Shown: positions 17,681 to 26,480 of the stretch, piece after piece
Layout of the letters: every line of letters starts with the position of its first letter
How positions within the stretch are numbered: position 1 is the first letter of the stretch
Source: Bacillota bacterium
Lineage (GTDB): Bacteria; Bacillota; Limnochordia; Darwinibacteriales; DTU012
Length of the DNA stretch: 64,000 nucleotides
Reading direction: 5' to 3'
Assembly: GCA_012521185.1 (NCBI GenBank)
Contig: JAAYMV010000089.1
Span: forward strand, 1 to 64,000
Position numbers and translations under genes: made by a program
The notes under the pieces: model-generated
What the model was told of the DNA's origin: nothing
The model's database searches: none
Seen by the model: the letters and a program-made list of their open reading frames with translations, nothing else

Positions 17681-18022
17681 TTAATCTTCTTCCCAATAAG
17701 GTGGTTGGGATATTATTTGATATATTTCTCGTTCGTCATCACGGAATATTTCATCAGTAAAATGGGGAAATTGCAAAACTTGCTCTTTCTCAACATTACT
17801 TTGGATATGATCATCAATGGCAATTACACAATCTAACGGTAATAAAAACCGTCGATTTTGTTGCGGATTATAGATTAAAAAGTAGCGAATCATATACTGT
17901 GACGGTTCTACTACTTGTGCTACAACATTACCAAGATAATCTCCAGAACAGCTAATTACCGGTAACTGCCATGTATCTCGATCCCGATTAGCCAATAATG
18001 TTTTTTGATGATCAAGCCACAC
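17681..18022 (-). CDS. PRC-barrel-like small protein
   Basis: A 113-aa protein, largely predicted beta strands, with a pattern (LPVISCSGDYLGNVVAQVVE, then RRFLLPLDCVIAIDD) resembling PRC-barrel domains, which occur in RimM and photosynthetic reaction-centre H subunits. The C-terminus is acidic and aromatic (QPPYWEED). Starts with GTG at 18022 behind GGGGGTG, 11 bases after miaB, and is followed by a strong terminator, so it is co-transcribed with miaB. Function unknown; family assignment is tentative. Confidence 0.65.
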   Translation of the reverse strand: MWLDHQKTLLANRDRDTWQLPVISCSGDYLGNVVAQVVEPSQYMIRYFLIYNPQQNRRFLLPLDCVIAIDDHIQSNVEKEQVLQFPHFTDEIFRDDEREIYQIISQPPYWEED

Positions 18023-18033
18023 ATTAGCACCCC

Positions 18034-19368
18034 CTATTTTACCAGTTCACCTCGAAGACTCCATGTTTGACATTGAGTAATTTTTACAGGAACTAGCTTA
18101 GAAACGAGATTTGGATCACCTATAAAGGTTACAGGGTGATTTGTACGAGTTCTACCTGTTAATTCTTGAGTTTCTGAATTTACACCATCTACTAAAACCT
18201 CAACGACTTGATTGAGATGAGTTTGCATATATTCGCTACTAATTTCATTTTGTAATTCAATTAAACGATAAATCCGATCTTTCTTGACTTCCTCTGGTAT
18301 TTGCTCACTCATAGTGGCAGCTGGTGTTCCATTGCGTGGTGAAAAGATAAATGTAAATGATGATGAAAACCCAACTTCACGGATTAAATCCAAGGTATCT
18401 TGGAAGTCTTCTTCGGTTTCACCAGGAAAACCAACAATTAAGTCTGTGGTTAAACTTATATTTGGAACCGCTTCCTTAATCTTGCGTACCAAATCTAAAT
18501 AATATTCTCTAGTATAACCCCGATTCATTAATTTTAAAATCCTGTTACTTCCCGATTGAACTGGCAGGTGCAAATGTTCGCAGACTTTCGGTAAATTTGC
18601 CAAAGCATCAATCAAGCTGTCTTTCATATCCTTAGGATGACTAGTTGTAAACCGAATTCGTTCTAGACCGGGAATATCATTTAATTGTTTTAGCAAATCA
18701 GCAAAATCCATATTTAAACCGAGATCTTTACCATAGGAGTTCACATTTTGGCCTAATAAAGTTACCTCTTTAAAACCTTCTTGGGCTAAACTAGTAACCT
18801 CATTGATTATCGCTTCTGGTTGACGACTAATTTCTTTACCTCTCGTATACGGGACTATGCAATAACTGCAAAAGTTAGTGCAACCATATATAATATTCAC
18901 AAAGGCTTTCAAATTATTACTTCTTCTAACTGGTAAATCTTCTACAATTTCATCAGTATCTTCCCACACTTCGATAACTCTTTCTCCATCCAACGCTCTT
19001 TCCAATAACTCGGGTAAGCGATGTATATTATGAGTACCAAAGATTAAATCTACATGTGGCAATTTCTTTAAAATAGCTTCTTGCTCATCTTTTTGTTGTG
19101 TCATACAGCCACAAATCCCAATAATTAAACCGGGTTTTTGTTCTTTTAATGCTTTAAACCGAGATATTTGACCATATACTTTTCTTTCAGGATTTTCTCG
19201 TACAGAACATGTATTATAGAGAATCAGCTCAGCATCTTCAACCGAATCTGTTTCTTGATAACCTAATGAAAGCAAAATTCCTGTAATCACTTCTGAGTCG
19301 TGAGCGTTCATCTGACAACCCATAGTCTTCAAATAGAATTTTCTTTGCTCTATGTTATTACTGCTCAT
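18034..19368 (-). CDS. miaB: tRNA-2-methylthio-N6-dimethylallyladenosine synthase MiaB
   Basis: A 444-aa radical-SAM methylthiotransferase. The N-terminal UPF0004 domain has the three auxiliary-cluster cysteines (C18, C54, C88). The radical-SAM motif is CTNFCSYC (C163, C167, C170), and a TRAM RNA-binding domain forms the last about 65 residues. Together with MiaA it makes ms2i6A37 in tRNA. ATG at 19368 follows AAGGAG. It is probably driven by an extended -10 promoter at 19407-19415. Confidence 0.96.
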   Translation of the reverse strand: MSSNNIEQRKFYLKTMGCQMNAHDSEVITGILLSLGYQETDSVEDAELILYNTCSVRENPERKVYGQISRFKALKEQKPGLIIGICGCMTQQKDEQEAILKKLPHVDLIFGTHNIHRLPELLERALDGERVIEVWEDTDEIVEDLPVRRSNNLKAFVNIIYGCTNFCSYCIVPYTRGKEISRQPEAIINEVTSLAQEGFKEVTLLGQNVNSYGKDLGLNMDFADLLKQLNDIPGLERIRFTTSHPKDMKDSLIDALANLPKVCEHLHLPVQSGSNRILKLMNRGYTREYYLDLVRKIKEAVPNISLTTDLIVGFPGETEEDFQDTLDLIREVGFSSSFTFIFSPRNGTPAATMSEQIPEEVKKDRIYRLIELQNEISSEYMQTHLNQVVEVLVDGVNSETQELTGRTRTNHPVTFIGDPNLVSKLVPVKITQCQTWSLRGELVK

Positions 19369-19389
19369 GAAGTAACTCCTTTCAATTAC

Positions 19390-19402
19390 TTACAACTTGT
19401 AA
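19390..19402. promoter_or_regulatory. Palindrome downstream of miaB promoter
   Basis: Perfect TTACAA-C-TTGTAA, positioned at the expected miaB transcription start. Possible operator; no regulator identified. Confidence 0.3.
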
Positions 19403-19406
19403 TCCT

Positions 19407-19415
19407 ATTATAGCA
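19407..19415 (-). promoter_or_regulatory. Extended -10 promoter of miaB
   Basis: Minus strand TGCTATAAT fits the extended -10 consensus TGnTATAAT, 39 bases upstream of the miaB start. No good -35 hexamer at normal spacing. Confidence 0.45.
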
Positions 19416-19429
19416 TAAAAACAGATCAA

Positions 19430-19449
19430 ATCCCCGCAGTAGCGAGGAT
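19430..19449 (-). terminator. Hairpin between miaB and DUF421 genes
   Basis: ATCCTCGC-tact-GCGGGGAT on the minus strand (8 bp with one U-G pair), then TTTGATCTGTTTTT. The stem is better on the minus strand, so it may stop transcripts running leftward from the Gx-transporter gene across the DUF421 pair. Confidence 0.35.
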
Positions 19450-19580
19450 CTTAACAATTTCTTTATCCTAATAATGATTTCATACTACCACAACTTAACC
19501 TAACTGTCTATCTCTGTAATAATAGAAATAGCTTTAATTCGGTTATACTAAACCTAAGCTCGAACAAAGGAGGGAATGTT

Positions 19581-20273
19581 TTGCTAACGATCTTTTTGCG
19601 AACCTTAATTCTCTACAGCGTAGTAGTTTTAACCATGCGTCTGATGGGTAAACGCCAAATAGGCCAATTAGAGCCTTATGAATTAGTAATTGCGGTAATG
19701 ATTGCTGAATTAGCAGCTGTCCCTATGGAGGACAAAGGTATTCCTTTAATTAATGGATTTATTCCCATCTTAACTCTCTTATTTTTACAAGTTTTAATTT
19801 CATACATTGCTTTAAAAAGTTTAAGATTCAATGCCTTTATGGACGGTGTTCCAAGCATCATTATCCGTAATGGACATATTGATGAAAAAGAGCTAGAACG
19901 TAATCGGATCAACCTGGTTGAGCTACTCGGACAATTAAGAGCCAAAGGATATCCGAATATCGCTGATGTCGAAATAGCCATTTTAGAAACTAGCGGAGAA
20001 ATAAGTATCATCCCAAAATCACAAAAAAGATCAGTTACACCAGAAGATCTCAATCTTCCTACAGAATATGAAGGTCTACCTATTCCCCTAATAATTGATG
20101 GTCTTATACAAGAAAAAAACCTAGCCTTAACCAAGCTAGATTCCAATTGGTTGAATATGGAACTTAAAAATCGAGGTATTTCTTCAGCAAAAAATGTATT
20201 TTTTGCTTCACTTGATACTCAAGGTAATCTATTTATTCAAGAAAAAGAAAAAAGAAAAAGACAAAAGAGGTGA
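19581..20273 (+). CDS. DUF421 (YetF-like) membrane protein
   Basis: A 230-aa protein of the YetF/YrbG DUF421 family: three N-terminal membrane helices (about 2-80, with the conserved MGKRQIGQLEPYELV) and a cytoplasmic alpha/beta domain (about 85-215). Family members are spore-associated in Bacillus, but the molecular function is unsettled. Starts with TTG at 19581 behind AGGAGG; a nearby ATG is out of frame. The next gene (DUF4363) begins six bases after the stop, and this pair commonly occurs together. The pair is on the plus strand amid minus-strand genes. Confidence 0.88.
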   Translation: MLTIFLRTLILYSVVVLTMRLMGKRQIGQLEPYELVIAVMIAELAAVPMEDKGIPLINGFIPILTLLFLQVLISYIALKSLRFNAFMDGVPSIIIRNGHIDEKELERNRINLVELLGQLRAKGYPNIADVEIAILETSGEISIIPKSQKRSVTPEDLNLPTEYEGLPIPLIIDGLIQEKNLALTKLDSNWLNMELKNRGISSAKNVFFASLDTQGNLFIQEKEKRKRQKR

Positions 20274-20278
20274 AAAAT

Positions 20279-20659
20279 ATGCGACTGCTAATCACCCTTT
20301 CGATCTTTATGATTCTATTTATTATCTTTTCAGCCTATATCCAAAATCAAATTCTTCTTACAGCAACTAATATTCGAGAACAGCTTCCGCAAATTAGTGA
20401 AGCAATTAATGCTGAAAACTGGCAAATAGCTGAAGAGCATGTAATTAGCTTACAAAAATACTGGAATGAAATCCAAGATTATTGGGATTTAATAATTGTA
20501 CATCGGGAAATCGAAGATGTAGAATTGTTGTTTAGTCGTCTGCTGAGTTACATAAAATCACAAGAAAAGCCGTCAGCCCTAGCAGAACTGGCAGCCCTTG
20601 ACGTGTACTTTAGCCATATTTATCGTAATCACATGTTCAATATCCAAAACGTCTTCTAA
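20279..20659 (+). CDS. DUF4363 family protein
   Basis: A 126-aa protein with one N-terminal membrane helix (about 4-22) and a helical external region rich in Trp and Glu (ENWQIAEEHV, SLQKYWNEIQDYWDL), as in the DUF4363 family that accompanies DUF421 genes. The ATG at 20279 with GAGGTG six bases upstream is preferred to the GTG at 20270. The GAGGTGA also contains the DUF421 stop, which suggests coupling. Its stop overlaps the stop of the convergent Gx gene by three bases, with no terminator between them. Confidence 0.8.
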   Translation: MRLLITLSIFMILFIIFSAYIQNQILLTATNIREQLPQISEAINAENWQIAEEHVISLQKYWNEIQDYWDLIIVHREIEDVELLFSRLLSYIKSQEKPSALAELAALDVYFSHIYRNHMFNIQNVF

Positions 20660-21165
20660 GGAAAACGGTTATGTCGTAGTATCTGCATTACAACTAGTCC
20701 TACAAAGATCCCTGTTGGAACGCTAAACAAAAGCAAGTAAGGTAAATATAAGAACAGGCCTGTGGTATCAGCGATGAAGGAAGCTACTATGATTTGTGTT
20801 ACACTATGTGTCACAGAACCAACTACACTAATGCTAACCATACTAAAGTGTTCACTAAAGTATCGGTAAACGATACCCATCGTGAAAGCACTGGCAATTC
20901 CACCTGAAAAACTCAGATAGAAAGTTGGTGTTAATAATGTCCCTAAGATCAATGATGTTAGTGTTGTTCTAAGTATATTTACTAGAATTGCTTCCCCCAA
21001 GCCGTAACGAATGATCACAAATAATGAAACCACATTGGCTAAACCTAACTTCGCCCCTGGAAATGGTGCGGGTATAGGAATAGCTGCTTCCAGGATATTC
21101 AAACTCATTGCTAGACTGGTTACTAAACCTAAAAAAACTACTTTTTTTACATCGTACCTTGCCAT
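20656..21165 (-). CDS. Gx transporter family protein (heptaprenyl-diphosphate synthase component I-like)
   Basis: A 169-aa membrane protein with about five helices and the family stretch APFPGAKLGLANVV. Members are annotated as Gx transporter family or heptaprenyl diphosphate synthase component I; they resemble ECF-type substrate-binding S components, so a transport role is plausible. The substrate is unknown. ATG at 21165 follows GGAGG by five bases. It comes 24 bases after fapA and is probably the last gene of the chemotaxis operon. Confidence 0.82.
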   Translation of the reverse strand: MARYDVKKVVFLGLVTSLAMSLNILEAAIPIPAPFPGAKLGLANVVSLFVIIRYGLGEAILVNILRTTLTSLILGTLLTPTFYLSFSGGIASAFTMGIVYRYFSEHFSMVSISVVGSVTHSVTQIIVASFIADTTGLFLYLPYLLLFSVPTGIFVGLVVMQILRHNRFP

Positions 21166-21189
21166 CTTTGCCTCCGTTTATTATCGGTT

Positions 21190-23163
21190 CTAACGAAGTA
21201 AACTTGCAGAACCAGAAAAGACTTCTAAACCTTCATTGCTGAGATAAACTCGCACCATGGAAGTTTGATTCTCAAATCGGTATTTTTGGTTGCCAATTGC
21301 AACTGTAACATTTGGATGGACTAATCCAATACTCATTCGACCGTTTCTGACAATCGATGCAACAGTAACAATTCCTGTTGGTCCGCCTAATTCTTTTACC
21401 TGAATATCTCCTTCTTCTACAACAATCTCGCCACCTCTGAAGACACCTCGTGCTTGATAATATCCTTGTCCAGCGATGATTTTCGAGTAATAAGCTCCCT
21501 GTCCAATTACTCTCACAGAGCCAGATGCTTCAAGAGTACTGTTTTGTAAATAACTTACGGTAATATCTGCGGTTTCTTCGGAGGCATGCTGGTAAAATTC
21601 CTTCCAATGCAATAAATCGCTGCGGATTATTTCAACTGTTGAAATATCAATTAACTCTAGAGGTCCTCGTCCTAAGAATACAGCCTTCATATTGTTAATT
21701 AACAAGAATAATCCATTCTCAAAAATATCTTTGCCTTCTGAAAACAGATGATCAAATTCTTGGATTTTCTTAGGCAAATCAGTATATTTGATCTCTAACA
21801 AATTCTTCACTACACGACCGTGACTGGTTTCAGGTTGTCTCTTAATAACAGTGTAAAATGCTGATAATAATGAAGAAACTTGTTCAGTCAACTCGTTGAG
21901 GAACGATGACAATTTGAGAAATGCAATCGCATCGCCGCCTGCAGAAATCTTTGATGAAATAGCATTTTTGGAAATTACAATATCACGGCTCGCTTGAATT
22001 TGGGCTTGAGTAACCATACCATAAATTTGAATACCACCAGAAAAAGCTTCTACTTTTAATTGTTCTGTAACATTACCTCTAATAATGATTTCTCCGTTGA
22101 AGCGGATATTACCGGTACTAAGATCCACATCTTTATTCAATTCATAAATCTTTAAAACTTTCAGCACGCCATTTTCTAAGACTGGACGACCAGGCTGATC
22201 TGCGTAAGCGGTTAAGCCATCTTCGCTGAGCACTACACCTTCACCGATTTGTATTTCTGGATTTTTCGGTTCTCCTACATTAATAACTTTTCCAAAAATA
22301 TTTTTTCCTGGTTGTCCGTGAACAGGTGCAGTCTTGGTCGCTAAAGGTTGTCCCTTTTCAACGTTAGGAACTATATTTAATTCAAAATGATCAATCCGAT
22401 CAGCTTCTAAATCAATTTCCCGTTGCCCACTTGTTAATGGAAAGAGATAGTCGATTGCACCATGACGTGGATAAATCGGTTCCTGTCCCCTAGCAATTAC
22501 CACTTCAAAATCATTTTCTTCTAATAACTCATTAGTAATAACATCATAATCGATACCATAAACAATGCCTGCCTTATTAACTTTCTCCCTAATTTCAGTT
22601 AAAGTTGCTTTAGGTGCAGGAATTGTTACTTCCTCAATCGATAATTCAATTATATTTGCCGGTTTACAATCTTTTAGTCTTCGGGTAACTCCATAGATCC
22701 GCCTTACTCGTAATAATGCCTCTAATTTATCTTCGCTAATTTCAATTTCTATGTCTGTGCTCGGCTGATGATCGTTTGGTAGCTGTATATCTAAAGGTTC
22801 AAGACCCTCTTCTAATGTGACAGCATTTTTTGCCTGCTTACCATTATAGTAAACAATAATTGTATTATCAAATAGAATCCTAGGCGGTGCTCCTCCATCC
22901 CTTGGCGGGGTATAAACTAATTTTCCATTTTCAACACCGACCAACCCTGCTCCAGGTACAATTTCTGGTTCTAATGACATTTGCGCAGTTTCTTTAAGCG
23001 TAACTTTAACCACCGCAAAAGTTCTTATCATTCCAAACAAATACTCTTTTGGTTGGTTAACCACTTCTACGTCTATCTCAGAGCGGGTCACATTTAGCTC
23101 GTTTAAGGCTAATTGGATCGCTTCATTAACGGTTTTACCTCTGTAAATCTTTGAATTAGCCAT
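21190..23163 (-). CDS. fapA: FapA (DUF342) protein with N-terminal Jag-N domain
   Basis: A 657-aa cytoplasmic protein. Residues about 4-50 match the Jag-N domain pattern (YRGKTVNEAIQLAL, then YLFGMI). The FapA domain follows, with its beta-helix-like glycine repeats (about 170-420), and a helical insertion at about 430-540. FapA proteins are linked to polar placement of flagella in other bacteria, which fits its place after cheR. I start at the ATG at 23163 with GGGAGGG six bases upstream, rather than the ATG at 23178 that lies inside this RBS region. Confidence 0.85.
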   Translation of the reverse strand: MANSKIYRGKTVNEAIQLALNELNVTRSEIDVEVVNQPKEYLFGMIRTFAVVKVTLKETAQMSLEPEIVPGAGLVGVENGKLVYTPPRDGGAPPRILFDNTIIVYYNGKQAKNAVTLEEGLEPLDIQLPNDHQPSTDIEIEISEDKLEALLRVRRIYGVTRRLKDCKPANIIELSIEEVTIPAPKATLTEIREKVNKAGIVYGIDYDVITNELLEENDFEVVIARGQEPIYPRHGAIDYLFPLTSGQREIDLEADRIDHFELNIVPNVEKGQPLATKTAPVHGQPGKNIFGKVINVGEPKNPEIQIGEGVVLSEDGLTAYADQPGRPVLENGVLKVLKIYELNKDVDLSTGNIRFNGEIIIRGNVTEQLKVEAFSGGIQIYGMVTQAQIQASRDIVISKNAISSKISAGGDAIAFLKLSSFLNELTEQVSSLLSAFYTVIKRQPETSHGRVVKNLLEIKYTDLPKKIQEFDHLFSEGKDIFENGLFLLINNMKAVFLGRGPLELIDISTVEIIRSDLLHWKEFYQHASEETADITVSYLQNSTLEASGSVRVIGQGAYYSKIIAGQGYYQARGVFRGGEIVVEEGDIQVKELGGPTGIVTVASIVRNGRMSIGLVHPNVTVAIGNQKYRFENQTSMVRVYLSNEGLEVFSGSASLLR

Positions 23164-23181
23164 AGATAACCCTCCCATTGC

Positions 23182-23943
23182 TTATGCTTTTTGATATACA
23201 CAATAACTAACTCTAGATAGACCAAATTGAGCAGGATTCATTATCTGTTCTGCAGAACCAACTACAAAATAACCTCCTGGATTTAAAGACTCAACAAACT
23301 TTTCAGTTAACTCCCGTTGTACTTCGGCTGTAAAGTAAATAAAGACATTGCGACAAAGAATCAGATCATAGCCTTTAGGAAATGGATCGGTTAACAAATT
23401 ATGTTGCTTAAATATTACATGCTTTCTAACAAGATCTTTCAACTCATAATCATTGCCGGTAACAGTAAAGTACTTGCTTAGGATATCATTGGATATTTCG
23501 TTAATATGAGTTTGTTGAAAAATACCTTGCCTAGCTTTTTCTAAAACAGTTTCGTCAATATCAGTAGCTAACAAAGTATTAAATTTCAACTTATTTTCTA
23601 ACAGTAAAATCGTAATCGAATAAACTTCTGCCCCGATAGAACAACCAGCACTCCAAATTTTTGCTGGTTTTGTACTTGCAATTTCTGGTAGTAATGTTTT
23701 TTCTAGATAATCAAACACCAATGTATCCCGAAAAAAATAGGAGGTATTGATTGTAAGATATTCCATAAAGCGTTTACGATGTTCTTCGTCTTTTTGAATT
23801 AAATCAACTAAAGCAGTATAATCCCCTAAATCATATCTGGAAATCCATTGTAAAATTCGTCGGTGCATCTGTTGTTCCTTATAGGAATTTAGATCAATAC
23901 CTAGAATATCGACTATCTTGCGCTTAAACATGCTATAATCCAT
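23182..23943 (-). CDS. cheR: Chemotaxis protein methyltransferase CheR
   Basis: A 253-aa CheR that methylates glutamates on chemoreceptors using SAM. The N-terminal helical domain (about 1-65) contains RRILQWIS, and the SAM-binding core has the SAGCSIGAEVYS motif and ILCRNVFIYF. The usual GCSxGEE is GCSIGAE here, a mild change. ATG at 23943 has GGAGG ten bases upstream. Placed between cheB and fapA, with CheB as its opposing enzyme. Confidence 0.95.
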   Translation of the reverse strand: MDYSMFKRKIVDILGIDLNSYKEQQMHRRILQWISRYDLGDYTALVDLIQKDEEHRKRFMEYLTINTSYFFRDTLVFDYLEKTLLPEIASTKPAKIWSAGCSIGAEVYSITILLLENKLKFNTLLATDIDETVLEKARQGIFQQTHINEISNDILSKYFTVTGNDYELKDLVRKHVIFKQHNLLTDPFPKGYDLILCRNVFIYFTAEVQRELTEKFVESLNPGGYFVVGSAEQIMNPAQFGLSRVSYCVYQKA

Positions 23944-23959
23944 TACTTAATAACCTCCA

Positions 23960-25018
23960 TTACATGTTACCGAGCAATCTCACAATACAATCAGCAATAC
24001 TATCGATAGGTAAAATATAATCAGCATTTCCAGACTCGATTACGGCCTTAGGCATACTATAAATTGTAGAAGTAGCTCGATCTTGTGCAATAGTAAAGCC
24101 CCCTAATTGCTTAATTCTGGCCATTCCTTCAGCACCATCACGACCCATACCAGTAAGAATAACGCCAATAATATTTGATTTAAAAACATTAGGTAGGTGT
24201 AACATTGTCACATCTACCGCGGGTCTCAAATATTGAACAGGAGCACTTTGGTTCAATCTGATTTGTTTTTGTGAATCAATAACTAAATGATAATCGCCAG
24301 GAGCAATTAAGGCATGCCCATTTTTTATATAATCTCCTTCTTCTGCTTCCTTGACATGAACACTGGAGATAGAATTTAGTCTTTCTGCGAAACTATGAGT
24401 AAAACCCTTTGGCATATGTTGGACTACAACAATACCTGCATTAATGTTTTCTGGTAAAGATAAAAAAATCTCTTCTAAAGCTCGCGGACCACCGGTAGAA
24501 GAACCTATAACCACTAAATTGTCACTAATCTCTCCAGGTTTAACGCTTACAGGCTTACGGGTTGAAACGGTGGGACTTATACTTATTTTTTTTGGTTCAG
24601 TTGCAATAGGTTTTTTTACTTGAATACCGGCAACCGAACGAACTTTAGTAATTAATTCTTCACTGACAGTATGTAAATCTAATGAAATTGCCCCAGATGG
24701 TTTAGGTATAAAGTCAACCGCTCCAAGGGACAAGGCTTTCATTGTTATTTCCGATCCACGTTGAGTCATGCTGCTAAGCAAAATGACTGGCAACGGATTA
24801 GAGTTCATTATTTCTTTTAATGTTGATAATCCATCAAGTACAGGCATTTCTAAATCTAGAGTTACAACATCTACATCTAACTTCTGCAACTTCTCTAAGG
24901 CATCTTGCCCATTACGTGCAGTGGCTACCACTTGAATATCTGGTTGTTGCTCTAAAATTTCTGTTATTACTTTTCTCATAAAAGCACTATCATCAACAAC
25001 AAGTACCTTAATTGGCAC
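23960..25018 (-). CDS. cheB: Chemotaxis methylesterase/deamidase CheB
   Basis: A 352-aa response regulator-esterase. Receiver domain about 1-120 with Asp9, Asp10, phospho-acceptor Asp55 and the FIPKPSG lysine. Linker about 130-165. CheB_methylest domain with catalytic Ser174 (GSSTGG), His201 (VVQHMP) and Asp294 (MGRDGA). It removes methyl groups from chemoreceptors after phosphorylation by CheA. Starts with GTG at 25018, AGGTG eight bases upstream, 11 bases after cheD. Confidence 0.96.
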   Translation of the reverse strand: MPIKVLVVDDSAFMRKVITEILEQQPDIQVVATARNGQDALEKLQKLDVDVVTLDLEMPVLDGLSTLKEIMNSNPLPVILLSSMTQRGSEITMKALSLGAVDFIPKPSGAISLDLHTVSEELITKVRSVAGIQVKKPIATEPKKISISPTVSTRKPVSVKPGEISDNLVVIGSSTGGPRALEEIFLSLPENINAGIVVVQHMPKGFTHSFAERLNSISSVHVKEAEEGDYIKNGHALIAPGDYHLVIDSQKQIRLNQSAPVQYLRPAVDVTMLHLPNVFKSNIIGVILTGMGRDGAEGMARIKQLGGFTIAQDRATSTIYSMPKAVIESGNADYILPIDSIADCIVRLLGNM

Positions 25019-25029
25019 CTAAAGACACC

Positions 25030-25512
25030 TCAAATCTCTATGGATTCTTGCCCTGCAGTTGTAACAACAACTATACCACTTTCTATAAATAAACGCATTT
25101 TACGACCATGATTACCAGCCACATCTTTTCCTATAATTGGAATTTTAAATAAATTAAGCTGCTGAATAACAGCCTCAATGTTTTGCGCTCCAATGCTTAA
25201 ATTGTTAGTTGCTAGGTTGGCAAATAAATTAGCCCCGCCAGCTAACTTTGCCACTAATCGCTCTTGACGAGCACCTTTTGCAATTGCTTGAGAAATCAAA
25301 GCTGGAATTGCAGTATCAGCATACTTTCCTGGTAAAGCATTTGGATCCCGTTCTGGTCTACTTTTAGCTAAAAAGACGTGTGCCATTGCCCCAACTTTTG
25401 CAACAGGGTCATGCAAAGTCACCCCAACACAAGACCCTAACCCAACAGTAGTCAAAATCCCAGAAGTTTGTAAAACCCGGATTTGTCCCATGTTTACGAA
25501 AACTTCCTGCAT
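25030..25512 (-). CDS. cheD: Chemoreceptor glutamine deamidase CheD
   Basis: A 160-aa CheD with catalytic Cys28 in GLGSCVG and His45 in GAMAHVFL. It deamidates receptor glutamines and, in Bacillus and Thermotoga, binds and stimulates CheC. Its ATG overlaps the cheC stop (TAATG), so the two partners are translationally coupled. Confidence 0.95.
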   Translation of the reverse strand: MQEVFVNMGQIRVLQTSGILTTVGLGSCVGVTLHDPVAKVGAMAHVFLAKSRPERDPNALPGKYADTAIPALISQAIAKGARQERLVAKLAGGANLFANLATNNLSIGAQNIEAVIQQLNLFKIPIIGKDVAGNHGRKMRLFIESGIVVVTTAGQESIEI

Positions 25513-26105
25513 TAAAATTCCTCCAACCCTAAAACCTCTGCGATTTTTGCAAATCCTGCCTCGGTGGGGAGGAAGATTATTCGCCCGGATAATTCAATCT
25601 TATTAGGGGTGGTAAAGATTGTTTTTATTAATGTGACTTGATCGGCAATTTCTGCATTAACTAAAATACTCTGCCAAATGGCCGCTGATATATCAATCGC
25701 TATATCAGGAACCGATGGGTAGAGTGTAAGGTTGGTAAGTGCACTCAAGGCATTGATATATGAAGTGATCAAAATATTACCAACCTCGAGCAAAGCAGAT
25801 TTACCAATTTCTGTAAGTTCTGTATCAGAACCCATTGTTAACATATTGGCTAATGTTACTGCACTAGGATATGGTAAGATAAAAGCCATATGACCTTCTG
25901 CGTCACCGGTCATTCTTACATAAACCCCTGCAACTATCTCTTCTGTTTCACCTATAAAATTACCTAACTCAGAGAAAGACAGCATCTCTGCTTCAGGCAC
26001 AACTAGTGTAAGTCTTTCGCCATGAAGCATCTTAGAAAGGGCTGTTGTACCATGACTAGCTCCTATATTCCCAAGCTCACGCAAGAAATCTAGTTTGGCA
26101 TCCAC
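25512..26105 (-). CDS. cheC: CheY-P phosphatase CheC
   Basis: A 197-aa CYX-family phosphatase with both active-site helices intact: Glu10/Asn13 in RELGNIG and Glu107/Asn110 in LEVGNIL. It dephosphorylates CheY-P and works with CheD. Starts at GTG 26105 behind AGGAGG; an overlapping ATG is out of frame. Confidence 0.95.
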   Translation of the reverse strand: MDAKLDFLRELGNIGASHGTTALSKMLHGERLTLVVPEAEMLSFSELGNFIGETEEIVAGVYVRMTGDAEGHMAFILPYPSAVTLANMLTMGSDTELTEIGKSALLEVGNILITSYINALSALTNLTLYPSVPDIAIDISAAIWQSILVNAEIADQVTLIKTIFTTPNKIELSGRIIFLPTEAGFAKIAEVLGLEEF

Positions 26106-26117
26106 ATTTTACCCTCC

Positions 26118-26480
26118 TTAGTCTGCTGCTTTGTTCAACGCCTCTATCACCCGCTCCGCATCAAATGGTTTTACCAAGAAATCCTTAGCACCTGCATTTA
26201 ATGCATCAATAACCATTGGTTTTTGACCCATTGCACTACATACGATTATCTTAGCATTAGGATCAATTTTCATGATTTCTTTAATTGCTGTGATACCATC
26301 CATTTTAGGCATAGTAATATCCATAGTCACTAAGTCAGGTCTAAGTTCAGCGTATTTTGCCACTGCTTCCTCACCATCTGCTGCTTCTCCAACAACATTA
26401 AAACCATTTTTTTGGATTACATTTTTGAGCGTCATCCGCATAAATGCAGTATCGTCTGTAATTAATACCGTTTTAGCCAA
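26118..26480 (-). CDS. cheY: Chemotaxis response regulator CheY
   Basis: A 120-aa single receiver domain with Asp9, Asp10, phospho-acceptor Asp54 (VTMDITMP), the switch Ser in VCSAMG and the FLVKPF lysine. The usual ORF start (GTG at 26489) would use a codon inside the Shine-Dalgarno. TTG at 26480, eight bases after AAGGAG, gives the typical start MAKTVLITDD and length. It overlaps the cheA end by eight bases. Phosphorylated by CheA; acts on FliM/FliY. Confidence 0.94.
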   Translation of the reverse strand: MAKTVLITDDTAFMRMTLKNVIQKNGFNVVGEAADGEEAVAKYAELRPDLVTMDITMPKMDGITAIKEIMKIDPNAKIIVCSAMGQKPMVIDALNAGAKDFLVKPFDAERVIEALNKAAD

